From the NCBI GenBank assembly GCA_017452565.1, contig JAFTMF010000096.1:1-9479 (forward strand): 9,479 bases of DNA. The letters are read 5' to 3'. Made by a program: the position numbers and the translations under genes. Source of the DNA: Clostridia bacterium. Its GTDB lineage: Bacteria > Bacillota > Clostridia > Oscillospirales > CAG-272. Below are positions 1-6,952 of this stretch, piece after piece (the first letter of the stretch is position 1; every line of letters begins with the position of its first letter). The notes below the pieces were generated by a model, which saw only the letters and a list, made by a program, of their open reading frames with translations, was not told where the DNA came from and ran no database searches.

Positions 1-42
1 GAAGATGACGCCTGTATAGGGAAAGGAAAGAATTTGATCCAT
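1..42 (-). CDS. Start of an unidentified gene, running off the left edge
   Basis: Reading leftwards, an ATG at 42-40 opens a frame that stays open to the window edge, giving 14 residues: MDQILSFPYTGVIF. A GAGG ribosome-binding sequence lies 5 bases upstream, and a good promoter (83-111, minus strand) points at it. The start therefore looks genuine although too little protein is visible to name it. It lies downstream of, and on the same strand as, the surface fructanase but is separated from it by a terminator and has its own promoter, so it is probably a separate transcription unit. Confidence 0.5.
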   Translation of the reverse strand, partial: MDQILSFPYTGVIF

Positions 43-45
43 AAT

Positions 46-67
46 TGCCTCGAAATATGCCTCGAAA
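46..67. repeat. Two direct copies of a 10-bp sequence in a 5' leader
   Basis: TGCCTCGAAA occurs at 46-55 and again at 58-67, separated by TA, a 12-bp period. Both copies lie in the predicted leader of the left-edge gene. On the minus strand each copy carries GAGG, and the copy next to the ATG is spaced to act as its ribosome binding site. It may simply be a duplicated binding-site region. Confidence 0.5.
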
Positions 68-82
68 GGAAGAATATTCTCT

Positions 83-111
83 ATTATACATCTATCCTTC
101 TGAAAATGCAA
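83..111 (-). promoter_or_regulatory. SigA-type promoter for the left-edge gene
   Basis: On the minus strand, -35 TTGCAT (111-106) and -10 TATAAT (88-83) are separated by 17 bp, pointing left. Transcription should start near 76, giving a leader of about 34 bases before the ATG at 42. It lies just downstream of the fructanase terminator. Confidence 0.6.
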
Positions 112-120
112 GTGTTTTTG

Positions 121-155
121 CAAAAAACACCCTCCGATCTGTGATCGGAGGGTGT
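121..155 (-). terminator. Rho-independent terminator of the surface fructanase gene
   Basis: A perfect 13-bp stem (127-139 with 143-155) closes on a 3-base loop. On the minus strand it is followed by a run of six T (127-122, the first also closing the stem). It starts 12 bases after the fructanase stop codon. On the plus strand there is no T-run after the stem, so it is read as minus-directed. Confidence 0.9.
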
Positions 156-166
156 CTGTTCTATAC

Positions 167-3100
167 TTACTTTTTCTTTTTCACTATCACAACCGCCACA
201 ACTGCGCCGATCGCTACAACTGCACCCACACTGATGAGGATGGGGAGCAGGGGAGAGGGACTTTCCTCTTTCGAAGGAGACTTGGCAGGATCGTCGGCAG
301 GTGCCGTCGTCACGGGAGCGGAAGGATCCGCAGGCTTGTCGGTGGAAATAGGCTTGTCATCGGTCACGGGAGGATCCACGGGATCTTCGGTCACGGGCGG
401 CTGTACACCGTCGGTATAGACCACGTTGTTGAAGCTGCCGCCGCCGTTCCAAGAGACCAGACCCAGCGTGCCGCCCCCCAGATTATGCACCTGACGGCTC
501 ACCGACTGACCGTTTACCGTATAGGTGAGGGTGTTGCCCTCGTAGGTGACGGTGAGGGTGTAGGTGTCCGCCTTGGTGATAGCGAGCGTCTGATTCCAAG
601 TCTCATTGCCGTTTGTATTGCAGAAGAGCTTGATCACGGGATTGCCGCCGTGGGTGTCCACGTTTGCGCCGTACCAAGTGCCCGATTTGGGTGCGTTAGG
701 ATGGGTAGCGCCGAATACCAGACCCAGACATCCGCCCTTGCCGCCGAAATCGGCCACGCCGGTGTAGGTGAACTCGCCATCGTGGGTGACACTGGAGAAG
801 GTGAAGCTGTCACCGCTGCTGCCGCCGATAGTCCAGCCGCCCTCACCCTCGTACCAATCGCCTGCGGAGGTCCAGCCCTCCAGATTGGTGTTGAAGCCGG
901 TCTTGGCGATGGGAAGAACCAGCCGCTCTTGCTTATCTCCTGCAGTCGCCAGCAGAACCAGCGTGCCCTCGGTGTTGGCCTTGAGGGTGAGCTTGCCTCC
1001 CTCCTTGGCGATTTCGGTAGCCAGTGCGGTGTCCACGTCGCCGAAGACTGCGCTGTCTACTCGTTCCCCTTTTTCGTTGATGACGTAGGTGGAGATGGTT
1101 ACCTCTTCGCCCAAGGGAAGGGTAGCGGGCGCATCGAAGTAGATTCCGGCATCGGGAAGGATCTCTTTGCCTGCGTGCCAGATGGAGGTCATTCTCCACA
1201 GCTGGAAGGACTTCACCTCGATCTTGCCGCTCACCTCCAAGGATGAGTTGATGGCGCTCTCATCGGGGAAGATGAAGCCGGTGCAGGCAGCCTCGCCGCC
1301 GTTGCCGAAGACCTCGATGACGGTGGTATCCATCACGATGCGGATGGTCACGTTGCCGTCCTTGTCGGGATATAGGGGCATTTCCATGGTTCCGGTGGGG
1401 ATGTTACCGGTAGCGGTGCTTGCTCTGCCACGGACTACCCGGAGCATCTTGGCGGTGCTGTCGTAGATCACCTGCACGCTGTTGGAGCCGCTTTGACGGA
1501 GGGTGAAGGTGGTCACCGAGCCTGCTTCGGGCTTGAAGGTGATCTCGGCATCGTAGGCCTTGCCGGGATTTTTGGAAAGCGCTTCGTCCACCTTCTCGGC
1601 GGTGGTGTCCTTGAGATCGGCTACCTGCTTTCCGCGGAGCGCATCCAGCTCAGCCACGGGGTAGGAGGTGAGCACCATCTTGCCGTTGACGGTGCGGATA
1701 GTCTGCTCCAGGGGGAGCGACATTGCGCCGTTCCAGGTCTTGCCGGACAGCGAGTCTGCGGAGTGATCCTGCAGCCAGCTGATGCCGATGCGTCGGTTCA
1801 GACCGCTGCCGTCATTGTAGAAGGATTGGGTAGCGTAAACCTCACCGCCTCCGTTGTAGGCGATACGGTTGGTTTCTGCAACAAATTTGTATTTGGTATC
1901 GCTGACCTTCTCCAGCCTGCCGATGATGTACCAGTCGCCCGATGCGGTATAGACCCACTTGACGTTGTTCGCATCGCCGTCCACGGGGAGAGGATAGAAG
2001 TCGGGGCACTCGGAGTCGAAGCCCATATCGCAGGCCTCGGTCCAATCGATGAGGTTGTCGGAGGTAAAGAGTCTTGCTCTGCCGCCTGCGATGACCATAA
2101 ACCACCGATCATCGTGCCAAAAGATCTTAGGATCACGGAAATCCCTGCCGTACTTGTTGCCGGCGTTGGAGATCACGATGTTCTTGTCAATGGAAAGATC
2201 GGGCTTGATCCAAGTCACGCCGTGATCTTTGGAATAGGCGATGCACTGCTTTTCCACGCCGTGGGTGGTGTCACCGCCGTCGGAGGTGTAGAGGGCAACC
2301 AATTTGGACTCGCCGGGCTTGTTGTCGGTGAAGAATCCGGTAGTATTGTTCTCATCCACCACTGCCGAGCCCGAGAAGACTGCGCCGAAGGAGTCCTGAG
2401 GGATGGCAATGTCGATCTCCTTCCAGTGCATCAGATCGGTGGAGACGGCGTGTCCCCAAACCTGATTGGCAATGTTCAGCCCGTAGGGGTTGTACTGGAA
2501 GAAGAGGTGCCAAGTGCCGTTAGAGGGATCGTACACCAGACCGTTGGGATCGTTGATCCAGTTGACGAGGGCGGAAAAGTGTAGCTGAGGGAGCCACGCT
2601 TCGTTGTAAATGGTGGAGGGATCTGCCTCTACCTTGACCGCAATCACATAACTGCGAACGAGATCGCCGCGGGTCACCGAGAGGATCAGATCAAAGCTGC
2701 CCTTGATGTCGCTGACGGTGATGTTGTTGCCCTCCACCTTGACGGTAGCGCCCTCTGCCTTGGCGGAGAGAGTGCCGTTTTCTGCGGTAGCGGTGAGCTT
2801 CAGTTTCTTCGTGCCGAAGGGAAGTCGCTCCTTGAGGCTGCTTTGCCCGCTGAAGGGGGTAGACAGACCGTCGAGCTCGACCAGCGCGGGCATCTTGCCA
2901 TCCAGCTTTGCAAAGCGGACGTTTCTGTACTTCAGCGAGGTGTTGAAGGTGAGCAGACCCAGACGGTCGCCGTGTTTGGGCGAGTTGTCGGTGATGGAAA
3001 CCACCGGCTTGCCGTCGAGGAAGTAAACCATATTGTCGCCGTTCACCTCTACCCGCAGATGGAAGGTAGACTTTGCCTTCTCGGCGGCGGTGAGGCGGTA

Positions 3101-3481
3101 TTCGCCCTTAGTGGTAGCGCCGCCTGCCGACTCAAAGCGGAAGATACGGGCGTTGCCTGCCGACAGGTCGATGTTGGCAACGTAGGAGCCACGGGCGGGG
3201 TTATCCGAGGAGAGGAAAACTAAGGATGCCGCACCGCTGCGGTTCACAAACTCCACGTCGGCTTCGAAGACGAAGCTTTCGGCGCGGCTGTCCGAGAGGG
3301 CGAAGAGATCGCCGCCTCCCGAACTGGTGATGGGATCGCCGAAATTCCAACTGCCTTGCAGTCCGTGGAGATTTTCCAGCGGCTTCATCTGATCGCTCTC
3401 CGCTGCGAAGGCGGGCAGCGCAGGGGTAAGCAGAGAAAGCAGGAGCAGGGTGGACGTTAAAGTTTTCAGTAGCTTTTTCAT
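167..3481 (-). CDS. Secreted, membrane-anchored GH32 fructanase (levanase/exo-inulinase type) with flanking carbohydrate-binding domains
   Basis: This 1104-residue enzyme should hydrolyse beta-fructosidic bonds in levan, inulin or sucrose at the cell surface. Domains: signal peptide 1-27 (Lys-rich start, Leu-rich core, AFA-A cleavage site); LamG/CBM66-like beta-sandwich about 35-195; Ig-like domain about 199-286; GH32 five-blade propeller about 297-610; GH32 C-terminal sandwich about 640-765; second Ig-like domain about 778-860; second CBM66-like domain about 862-1025; Pro/Thr/Asp linker about 1026-1077; membrane span 1078-1100 and a KKKK tail. The GH32 triad is intact: nucleophile D311 in WINDPNG, transition-state D450 in FRDP, acid/base E491 in ECPD. 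There is no LPXTG motif, so anchoring is by the membrane span. The ATG at 3481 was chosen because AAAGGAG sits 5 bases upstream and the signal peptide starts there; an in-frame upstream start would add 27 residues ahead of the signal peptide and precede the promoter. Exact substrate (levan versus inulin) is inferred only. Confidence 0.93.
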   Translation of the reverse strand: MKKLLKTLTSTLLLLSLLTPALPAFAAESDQMKPLENLHGLQGSWNFGDPITSSGGGDLFALSDSRAESFVFEADVEFVNRSGAASLVFLSSDNPARGSYVANIDLSAGNARIFRFESAGGATTKGEYRLTAAEKAKSTFHLRVEVNGDNMVYFLDGKPVVSITDNSPKHGDRLGLLTFNTSLKYRNVRFAKLDGKMPALVELDGLSTPFSGQSSLKERLPFGTKKLKLTATAENGTLSAKAEGATVKVEGNNITVSDIKGSFDLILSVTRGDLVRSYVIAVKVEADPSTIYNEAWLPQLHFSALVNWINDPNGLVYDPSNGTWHLFFQYNPYGLNIANQVWGHAVSTDLMHWKEIDIAIPQDSFGAVFSGSAVVDENNTTGFFTDNKPGESKLVALYTSDGGDTTHGVEKQCIAYSKDHGVTWIKPDLSIDKNIVISNAGNKYGRDFRDPKIFWHDDRWFMVIAGGRARLFTSDNLIDWTEACDMGFDSECPDFYPLPVDGDANNVKWVYTASGDWYIIGRLEKVSDTKYKFVAETNRIAYNGGGEVYATQSFYNDGSGLNRRIGISWLQDHSADSLSGKTWNGAMSLPLEQTIRTVNGKMVLTSYPVAELDALRGKQVADLKDTTAEKVDEALSKNPGKAYDAEITFKPEAGSVTTFTLRQSGSNSVQVIYDSTAKMLRVVRGRASTATGNIPTGTMEMPLYPDKDGNVTIRIVMDTTVIEVFGNGGEAACTGFIFPDESAINSSLEVSGKIEVKSFQLWRMTSIWHAGKEILPDAGIYFDAPATLPLGEEVTISTYVINEKGERVDSAVFGDVDTALATEIAKEGGKLTLKANTEGTLVLLATAGDKQERLVLPIAKTGFNTNLEGWTSAGDWYEGEGGWTIGGSSGDSFTFSSVTHDGEFTYTGVADFGGKGGCLGLVFGATHPNAPKSGTWYGANVDTHGGNPVIKLFCNTNGNETWNQTLAITKADTYTLTVTYEGNTLTYTVNGQSVSRQVHNLGGGTLGLVSWNGGGSFNNVVYTDGVQPPVTEDPVDPPVTDDKPISTDKPADPSAPVTTAPADDPAKSPSKEESPSPLLPILISVGAVVAIGAVVAVVIVKKKK

Positions 3482-3484
3482 AGG

Positions 3485-3506
3485 AACTCCTTTCAAAAGA
3501 GAAGTT
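3485..3506 (-). promoter_or_regulatory. Possible hairpin covering the fructanase ribosome binding site
   Basis: In the minus-strand mRNA leader, AACUUCU (3506-3500) can pair with AGGAGUU (3491-3485), seven pairs including one U-G. This would bury most of the AAAGGAG ribosome binding site. The stem is short and AU-rich, so its stability is doubtful. Confidence 0.3.
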
Positions 3507-3517
3507 TTGTTAATTCT

Positions 3518-3546
3518 ATTGTACCGCTTTTTCGTCCGATTTGCAA
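3518..3546 (-). promoter_or_regulatory. SigA-type promoter of the surface fructanase gene
   Basis: On the minus strand, -35 TTGCAA (3546-3541) and -10 TACAAT (3523-3518) have a 17-bp spacer. The start site should be near 3511, giving a leader of about 30 bases. The -35 box lies within the left arm region of the inverted repeat 3536-3567, so a repressor bound there would block it. Confidence 0.75.
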
Positions 3547-3567
3547 GAGAGAATTGGCGCAAATCGG
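3536..3567. repeat. 9-bp inverted repeat overlapping the fructanase -35 box (candidate operator)
   Basis: CCGATTTGC (3536-3544) and its exact complement GCAAATCGG (3559-3567) are separated by 14 bp, so arm centres are 23 bp apart, about two helical turns on the same DNA face. The left arm overlaps the minus-strand -35 box. The geometry suits a dimeric regulator but matches no operator I can name. Confidence 0.5.
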
Positions 3568-3588
3568 GAGATAGTTCGATATTTATTA

Positions 3589-3607
3589 TCCAAACGAGGA
3601 TTTTGGA
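3589..3607. repeat. Short inverted repeat between the divergent promoters
   Basis: TCCAAA (3589-3594) and TTTGGA (3602-3607) flank 7 bp. It contains AAACG, loosely like a catabolite-control (cre) half, but the full cre pattern is not met. It lies upstream of both -35 boxes, where an activator or repressor could act. Confidence 0.3.
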
Positions 3608-3610
3608 AAA

Positions 3611-3636
3611 ATTCCCCTTGCAATGCGCCGGGGAAT
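3611..3636. repeat. Inverted repeat over the -35/spacer of the cytoplasmic fructosidase promoter (candidate operator)
   Basis: ATTCCCC (3611-3617) and GGGGAAT (3630-3636) flank 12 bp that include the plus-strand -35 box. Its arms are unrelated to those of the repeat at 3536-3567, so if both are operators they would serve different regulators. Confidence 0.4.
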
Positions 3637-3646
3637 GGTTTATAAT
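3618..3646 (+). promoter_or_regulatory. SigA-type promoter of the cytoplasmic GH32 gene
   Basis: -35 TTGCAA (3618-3623) and a perfect -10 TATAAT (3641-3646) are separated by 17 bp. The start site should be near 3653, giving a leader of about 32 bases. It shares its -35 hexamer with the divergent fructanase promoter 72 bp away. Confidence 0.8.
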
Positions 3647-3684
3647 GGAATTATAAAGTGATTCTGCAAAGGAAGGCCAACGCT

Positions 3685-5262
3685 ATGACAGAGTATTCGG
3701 TAAAGATTGAAAACAAGTACATCGTCGTGCCCGTGAATATGCACGCCAAACAGAAGAAAATCTGCTTTTACGAGGACGGCGAGCTGATCTGGGACTTCGA
3801 TGCCCACATCGACTTCATTACGCCACACTTCTATTCTTATGTGAACGTGTCCCATCTCAAGGGCAAGACGGTCACCCTCACCGCCACCCCCGAGATTGAT
3901 CTGCGCTTTGCCTTCGTGGATGTGATTCCCACACAGGGGTATTATCACGAAGAATTCCGTCCGATGGTGCACTTTTCCGCTAAAATCGGTTGGATCAACG
4001 ATCCCAACGGCTTGGTGTTCGACGGCAAGCGGTATCATCTGTTCTTCCAGCACAATCCTGCCGACAGCAACTGGGGGAATATGACTTGGGGACACGCCGT
4101 CTCCGAGGATCTCATCCATTGGCAGGAGCTGGACTGTGCCCTCCGGCCCGATGCGATGGGAACCATGTTCTCGGGCAGCGGCATCGTGGATAAAAACAAC
4201 GTCAGCGGTCTGAAATCGGGAGAGGCTGATCCTATTCTGCTCTTCTACACTGCGGCAGGCGGCAACTCCGCCCTTTCTGCAGGCAAGCCTCATACCCAGT
4301 GTATGGCCTATTCCACCGACGGTGGCAAGACTTTCCAAAAATATGCGGGCAATCCCGTGATCGAGCATATCGAAGGGGGCAATCGTGACCCCAAGGTAGT
4401 GTGGTGCGAAGAGATGGGCTGTTATCTCCTCGCCCTTTATCTCGATCGGGACGAGTACGTGATCTTCCGCTCCGATGATCTCACGCACTTTACCGAGATT
4501 CAGCGTCTGCATCTGAAAGGCGATGACGAGTGCCCCGACATTTATCCGCTGAGCGTGGAAAACGAGCCGAACGTTCGCAAATGGATCTTCAGCGGCGCAT
4601 CCGATTTCTATCTGGTGGGCGATATCAAGGACGGCAAATTCGTTCCTACGCAGGAATCCCGTCCCTACCATTACGGCCATCGGAACAGTTATGCGGCGCA
4701 GACCTTCTCGGACGTGCCCGATCGCCGCATTAAGATTGCGTGGGACGTGCTCCACGCCCCCGAATCGGTGTTCGAAAACCAAATGGGCATTCCCGTAGAG
4801 GTGAGCCTTCGCAAGATAGACGAGGACTATCGCCTTCGCACCCTCCCCGTGAAGGAGTTCGAATCCTTGCGGGAGCACACCGAGACTTTCCGCATCAAAG
4901 ACGCTGAAAGCTTCCGCTATGCCCTTGACCGCAAGGGCTATGACATAGAGCTCACCGCTCCCAAGAACTCTCCCGATTTTGCCATCCGCTTCTTCGGTTA
5001 TGAGCTGAGAGTGAAGCCCTCGGAGAACACCCTCTCCTACAATGACGTGACCATGCCGCTGTCCTATACCGGCGGTGAGATCAAGCTCCGCCTGATTTCC
5101 GACGTGTTGGGGCTGGAGATCTTTGCCGATGACGGTCTGATCTACTCGGTAGTAGGCTCGCTGGCGGACTACGGAATCCGTTATCTCAGAGTTGACCCGC
5201 TGACGGGAGAGGATACCCCCGACGTGACTCTCACCGTTCACACGCTGAATGGAATTTGGTGA
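3685..5262 (+). CDS. Cytoplasmic GH32 beta-fructosidase
   Basis: This 525-residue enzyme has no signal peptide or membrane segment and should cleave fructose from imported fructo-oligosaccharides or sucrose. An N-terminal beta-rich extension (about 1-90, with a DGELIWDFDAHID stretch) precedes the GH32 propeller (about 93-390); a shorter beta-sandwich follows (about 400-525). The catalytic set is intact: D106 in WINDPNG, D235 in NRDP, E282 in ECPD. The stretch GNMTWGHAVSEDLIHW followed by FSGSGIVDKNN resembles exo-levanase/exo-inulinase relatives more than sucrose-6-phosphate hydrolases, but this is family-level inference. The ATG at 3685 was chosen because AAGGAAGG lies 8 bases upstream; an in-frame GTG at 3658 would start about 5 bases into the predicted transcript with no ribosome binding site. 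It diverges from the surface fructanase, implying shared fructan-linked control. No terminator separates it from the next gene 49 bases on. Confidence 0.92.
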   Translation: MTEYSVKIENKYIVVPVNMHAKQKKICFYEDGELIWDFDAHIDFITPHFYSYVNVSHLKGKTVTLTATPEIDLRFAFVDVIPTQGYYHEEFRPMVHFSAKIGWINDPNGLVFDGKRYHLFFQHNPADSNWGNMTWGHAVSEDLIHWQELDCALRPDAMGTMFSGSGIVDKNNVSGLKSGEADPILLFYTAAGGNSALSAGKPHTQCMAYSTDGGKTFQKYAGNPVIEHIEGGNRDPKVVWCEEMGCYLLALYLDRDEYVIFRSDDLTHFTEIQRLHLKGDDECPDIYPLSVENEPNVRKWIFSGASDFYLVGDIKDGKFVPTQESRPYHYGHRNSYAAQTFSDVPDRRIKIAWDVLHAPESVFENQMGIPVEVSLRKIDEDYRLRTLPVKEFESLREHTETFRIKDAESFRYALDRKGYDIELTAPKNSPDFAIRFFGYELRVKPSENTLSYNDVTMPLSYTGGEIKLRLISDVLGLEIFADDGLIYSVVGSLADYGIRYLRVDPLTGEDTPDVTLTVHTLNGIW

Positions 5263-5311
5263 GATGGCTATTCCCAAGAATCGACAACCGAATTGTTAAG
5301 GAGACCGAACG

Positions 5312-5719
5312 ATGAAGCTATGCGATGTGATGCAACATATCTACCGGAATGAGCTTGCCAAAGACAACGAAGTAACGGTGGTAACCAATCACAAGCAATC
5401 GCAAGAGTACCGCGCCTCGCTGGTAGTTTATATGAAAAACAGATTAGGCGATTACGATCTGCCGTATGCAGAGGGCAAAGTGTTTCGAGCACCGTGGTAT
5501 CCCTCTGAACGGTATTACGTTTGCAGGGAGTGCGGATGTGTGGTCTCAGGACCGTTGGAAAATGGTCAAAAAAGCTTTTATTGCAATGATTTGCACCGCC
5601 CGCCCGATCCGCAGGTGTTTGCAACGCCCGTGAATGTCTACTGGGTGGAAGATGATCGATATGACGAGTGTCTACCTCCCACCGTTATGTCCACTGATGA
5701 ATGGTCGGATACCCACTAA
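5312..5719 (+). CDS. Small Cys-containing protein of unknown function
   Basis: I do not recognise this 135-residue protein. It is soluble, with no signal peptide or membrane span. It carries a compact cysteine group, CRECGC (C71, C74, C76) followed by C91 and H95, resembling half of a zinc ribbon or treble-clef knuckle; C4 and C120 lie outside it. The C-terminal third is acidic and Pro-rich. The ATG has AAGGAG 8 bases upstream. It begins 49 bases after the cytoplasmic GH32 stop with no terminator or clear promoter between, so it may be cotranscribed with that gene. Its codon use looks more AT-rich than its neighbours, hinting at a recent or orphan gene. It is likely a real gene because of the good ribosome binding site and its fit between neighbours. 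Confidence 0.72.
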   Translation: MKLCDVMQHIYRNELAKDNEVTVVTNHKQSQEYRASLVVYMKNRLGDYDLPYAEGKVFRAPWYPSERYYVCRECGCVVSGPLENGQKSFYCNDLHRPPDPQVFATPVNVYWVEDDRYDECLPPTVMSTDEWSDTH

Positions 5720-5755
5720 GCGCGTTTCGATTTCTTTCAAATTTCTTCAAACCCA

Positions 5756-5784
5756 TTGCACATTTGATAGATTTGTGCTACAAT
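5756..5784 (+). promoter_or_regulatory. SigA-type promoter with extended -10 for the URO-D-like gene
   Basis: -35 TTGCAC (5756-5761) and -10 TACAAT (5779-5784) have a 17-bp spacer, with TGC directly before the -10 forming an extended -10. The start site should be near 5791, leaving about 30 bases of leader. It lies 37 bases after the previous gene, with no terminator between. Confidence 0.78.
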
Positions 5785-5820
5785 AAATTCAATCATTCCA
5801 ATCCCCCAAGGAGTATTCTT

Positions 5821-6855
5821 ATGTCTGAACTTTGGACCCCTGCCAAGCGTGCCATCTGTGCGCTGAACCGTGGTACGCCCGACGAAGTCCCTACTTTTGA
5901 GCTGGAATTCCAGCTATCCGAGGAGCTGTTCGGCTATCCTCTCTCCGATCGCCGCTTTGAGCCTGCCATCTGGAAAACCCTCACTGCCAACGAAATCGAG
6001 CGTGCGGCATATGATCTTGCCGACAAGTACGCCCGTGTGTACGGATCAAAAACTGCCTACGATATCGGCGGTGCGGCGCTGTCGGGCAATCCCGAGCTGG
6101 ACGCCAAGCCCGGTCTGGATTACTGTATCATCCCCGTTTACGCCCCCGAATGGTGGAATCCCACCCATCCTCTCACCGTAGCCTTCAGAAAGCGCCTGCG
6201 GGAGCATTTTGGTAACACCCGTCTCTTCGGCGGTCACGGTGACGGCACCTTTGCCATCCCCTCCGGCTCGGATATGTACGAGTTCTCCTACCGCTTGGTA
6301 GACGAGCCCGAAGAAGTGCTGGCAGAAGCGCAGAGAATGGCCGATGCTGCCATCGAGGCAAACAAACGCCAGAGAGAAGCAGGTATGGACGTTGCCCTCC
6401 TGTGCTCCGACTACTGCTACAACTCCGGTCCCTTCCTCTCTCCTGCAATGTTCGACGAGTTCATCGCTCCCTTCCTTGCACAAATCTGCAAAGCGGGCAG
6501 AGAAGACGGTATGTATATGATCAAGCATACCGACGGCAATATTATGCCCATCATTGATTCGCTGGTAGCGGCAGGTCCTCACGCCCTCCACTCTATTGAC
6601 CCTATGGCAGGCGTGGATATTCGCGAGGTCAAGCGTATTTACGGCGACCGAGTTGCTCTGTGCGGTAACGTGCACTGTGCGGCGCTCCAGACCGGCACCG
6701 ATGAAGAGGTCATTGCCAGCACCGAATACTGTCTCACCTACGGCAAGGAAGGCGGCGGATACATTTTCGCCACCAGTAACATCCCCTTCAAGGGAATGCC
6801 CCCTCACCGCTACGAGATGATTCTCGACATCTGGAAGAAGATGCGCAAGTATTAA
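5821..6855 (+). CDS. Uroporphyrinogen decarboxylase-like (URO-D superfamily) protein
   Basis: This 344-residue soluble protein has the URO-D/methyltransferase TIM-barrel pattern: an N-terminal RGTPDEVPTFE segment (18-27), SDYCYNSGPFLSP (196-208), KHTDGN (235-240), HSIDPMAGVDIREVK (257-271), and YGDRVALCGN (274-283). It lacks the PxWxMRQAGR signature of true heme-pathway uroporphyrinogen decarboxylase, so it is not HemE. It also lacks the His-x-Cys zinc site of MtaA-type methylcobalamin:coenzyme M methyltransferases: the corresponding stretch here is HTD (236-238). It therefore belongs to the large URO-D-like group of unsettled function, where a methyl-transfer or small-molecule lyase role is possible. 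No corrinoid protein gene is adjacent. AAGGAG 7 bases before the ATG fixes the start. It is a single-gene unit with its own promoter and a terminator downstream. Confidence 0.88.
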   Translation: MSELWTPAKRAICALNRGTPDEVPTFELEFQLSEELFGYPLSDRRFEPAIWKTLTANEIERAAYDLADKYARVYGSKTAYDIGGAALSGNPELDAKPGLDYCIIPVYAPEWWNPTHPLTVAFRKRLREHFGNTRLFGGHGDGTFAIPSGSDMYEFSYRLVDEPEEVLAEAQRMADAAIEANKRQREAGMDVALLCSDYCYNSGPFLSPAMFDEFIAPFLAQICKAGREDGMYMIKHTDGNIMPIIDSLVAAGPHALHSIDPMAGVDIREVKRIYGDRVALCGNVHCAALQTGTDEEVIASTEYCLTYGKEGGGYIFATSNIPFKGMPPHRYEMILDIWKKMRKY

Positions 6856-6862
6856 AAGAAGC

Positions 6863-6890
6863 AAAACCCCGCTGCGGCGGGGGTTTCTGC
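6863..6890 (+). terminator. Probable terminator after the URO-D-like gene
   Basis: AAACCCCGC (6864-6872) pairs with GCGGGGGTTT (6877-6886), with one bulged G and a TGCG loop. The GC stem is strong but the following T-tract is short (TTTCTGC), so termination may be incomplete. Confidence 0.7.
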
Positions 6891-6952
6891 GTTGTCAGGA
6901 AGACGTTTTGATAAAAATATGGGAGAAATTTCAAGAATATCGCAAAAAACGC

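Noticed and set aside
152..2584. Two roughly 363-codon plus-strand open frames (152-1246 and 1493-2584) inside the surface fructanase
   Set aside because: Both are antisense to conserved protein domains, have no convincing ribosome binding site, and show no family pattern.
3482..3562. 27-residue N-terminal extension of the surface fructanase
   Set aside because: It would precede the promoter's transcription start and place a charged segment ahead of a clear signal peptide.
3589..3607. Catabolite-repression (cre) site
   Set aside because: Only an AAACG core half matches; the second half does not fit the cre pattern.
3658..3684. Upstream GTG start for the cytoplasmic GH32
   Set aside because: It lies about 5 bases after the predicted transcription start with no ribosome binding site, whereas the ATG at 3685 has a good one.
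3640..5277. 545-codon open frame on the minus strand antisense to the whole cytoplasmic GH32 gene
   Set aside because: The plus frame has intact GH32 motifs, promoter and ribosome binding site. The antisense frame has no recognisable domain and is explained by codon composition of the real gene.
5821..6855. HemE (true uroporphyrinogen decarboxylase)
   Set aside because: The conserved N-terminal PxWxMRQAGR signature is absent and no heme-pathway genes are nearby.
6046..6864. 272-codon minus-strand frame antisense to the URO-D-like gene
   Set aside because: It mirrors a well-supported gene and has no start signals or recognisable domain.
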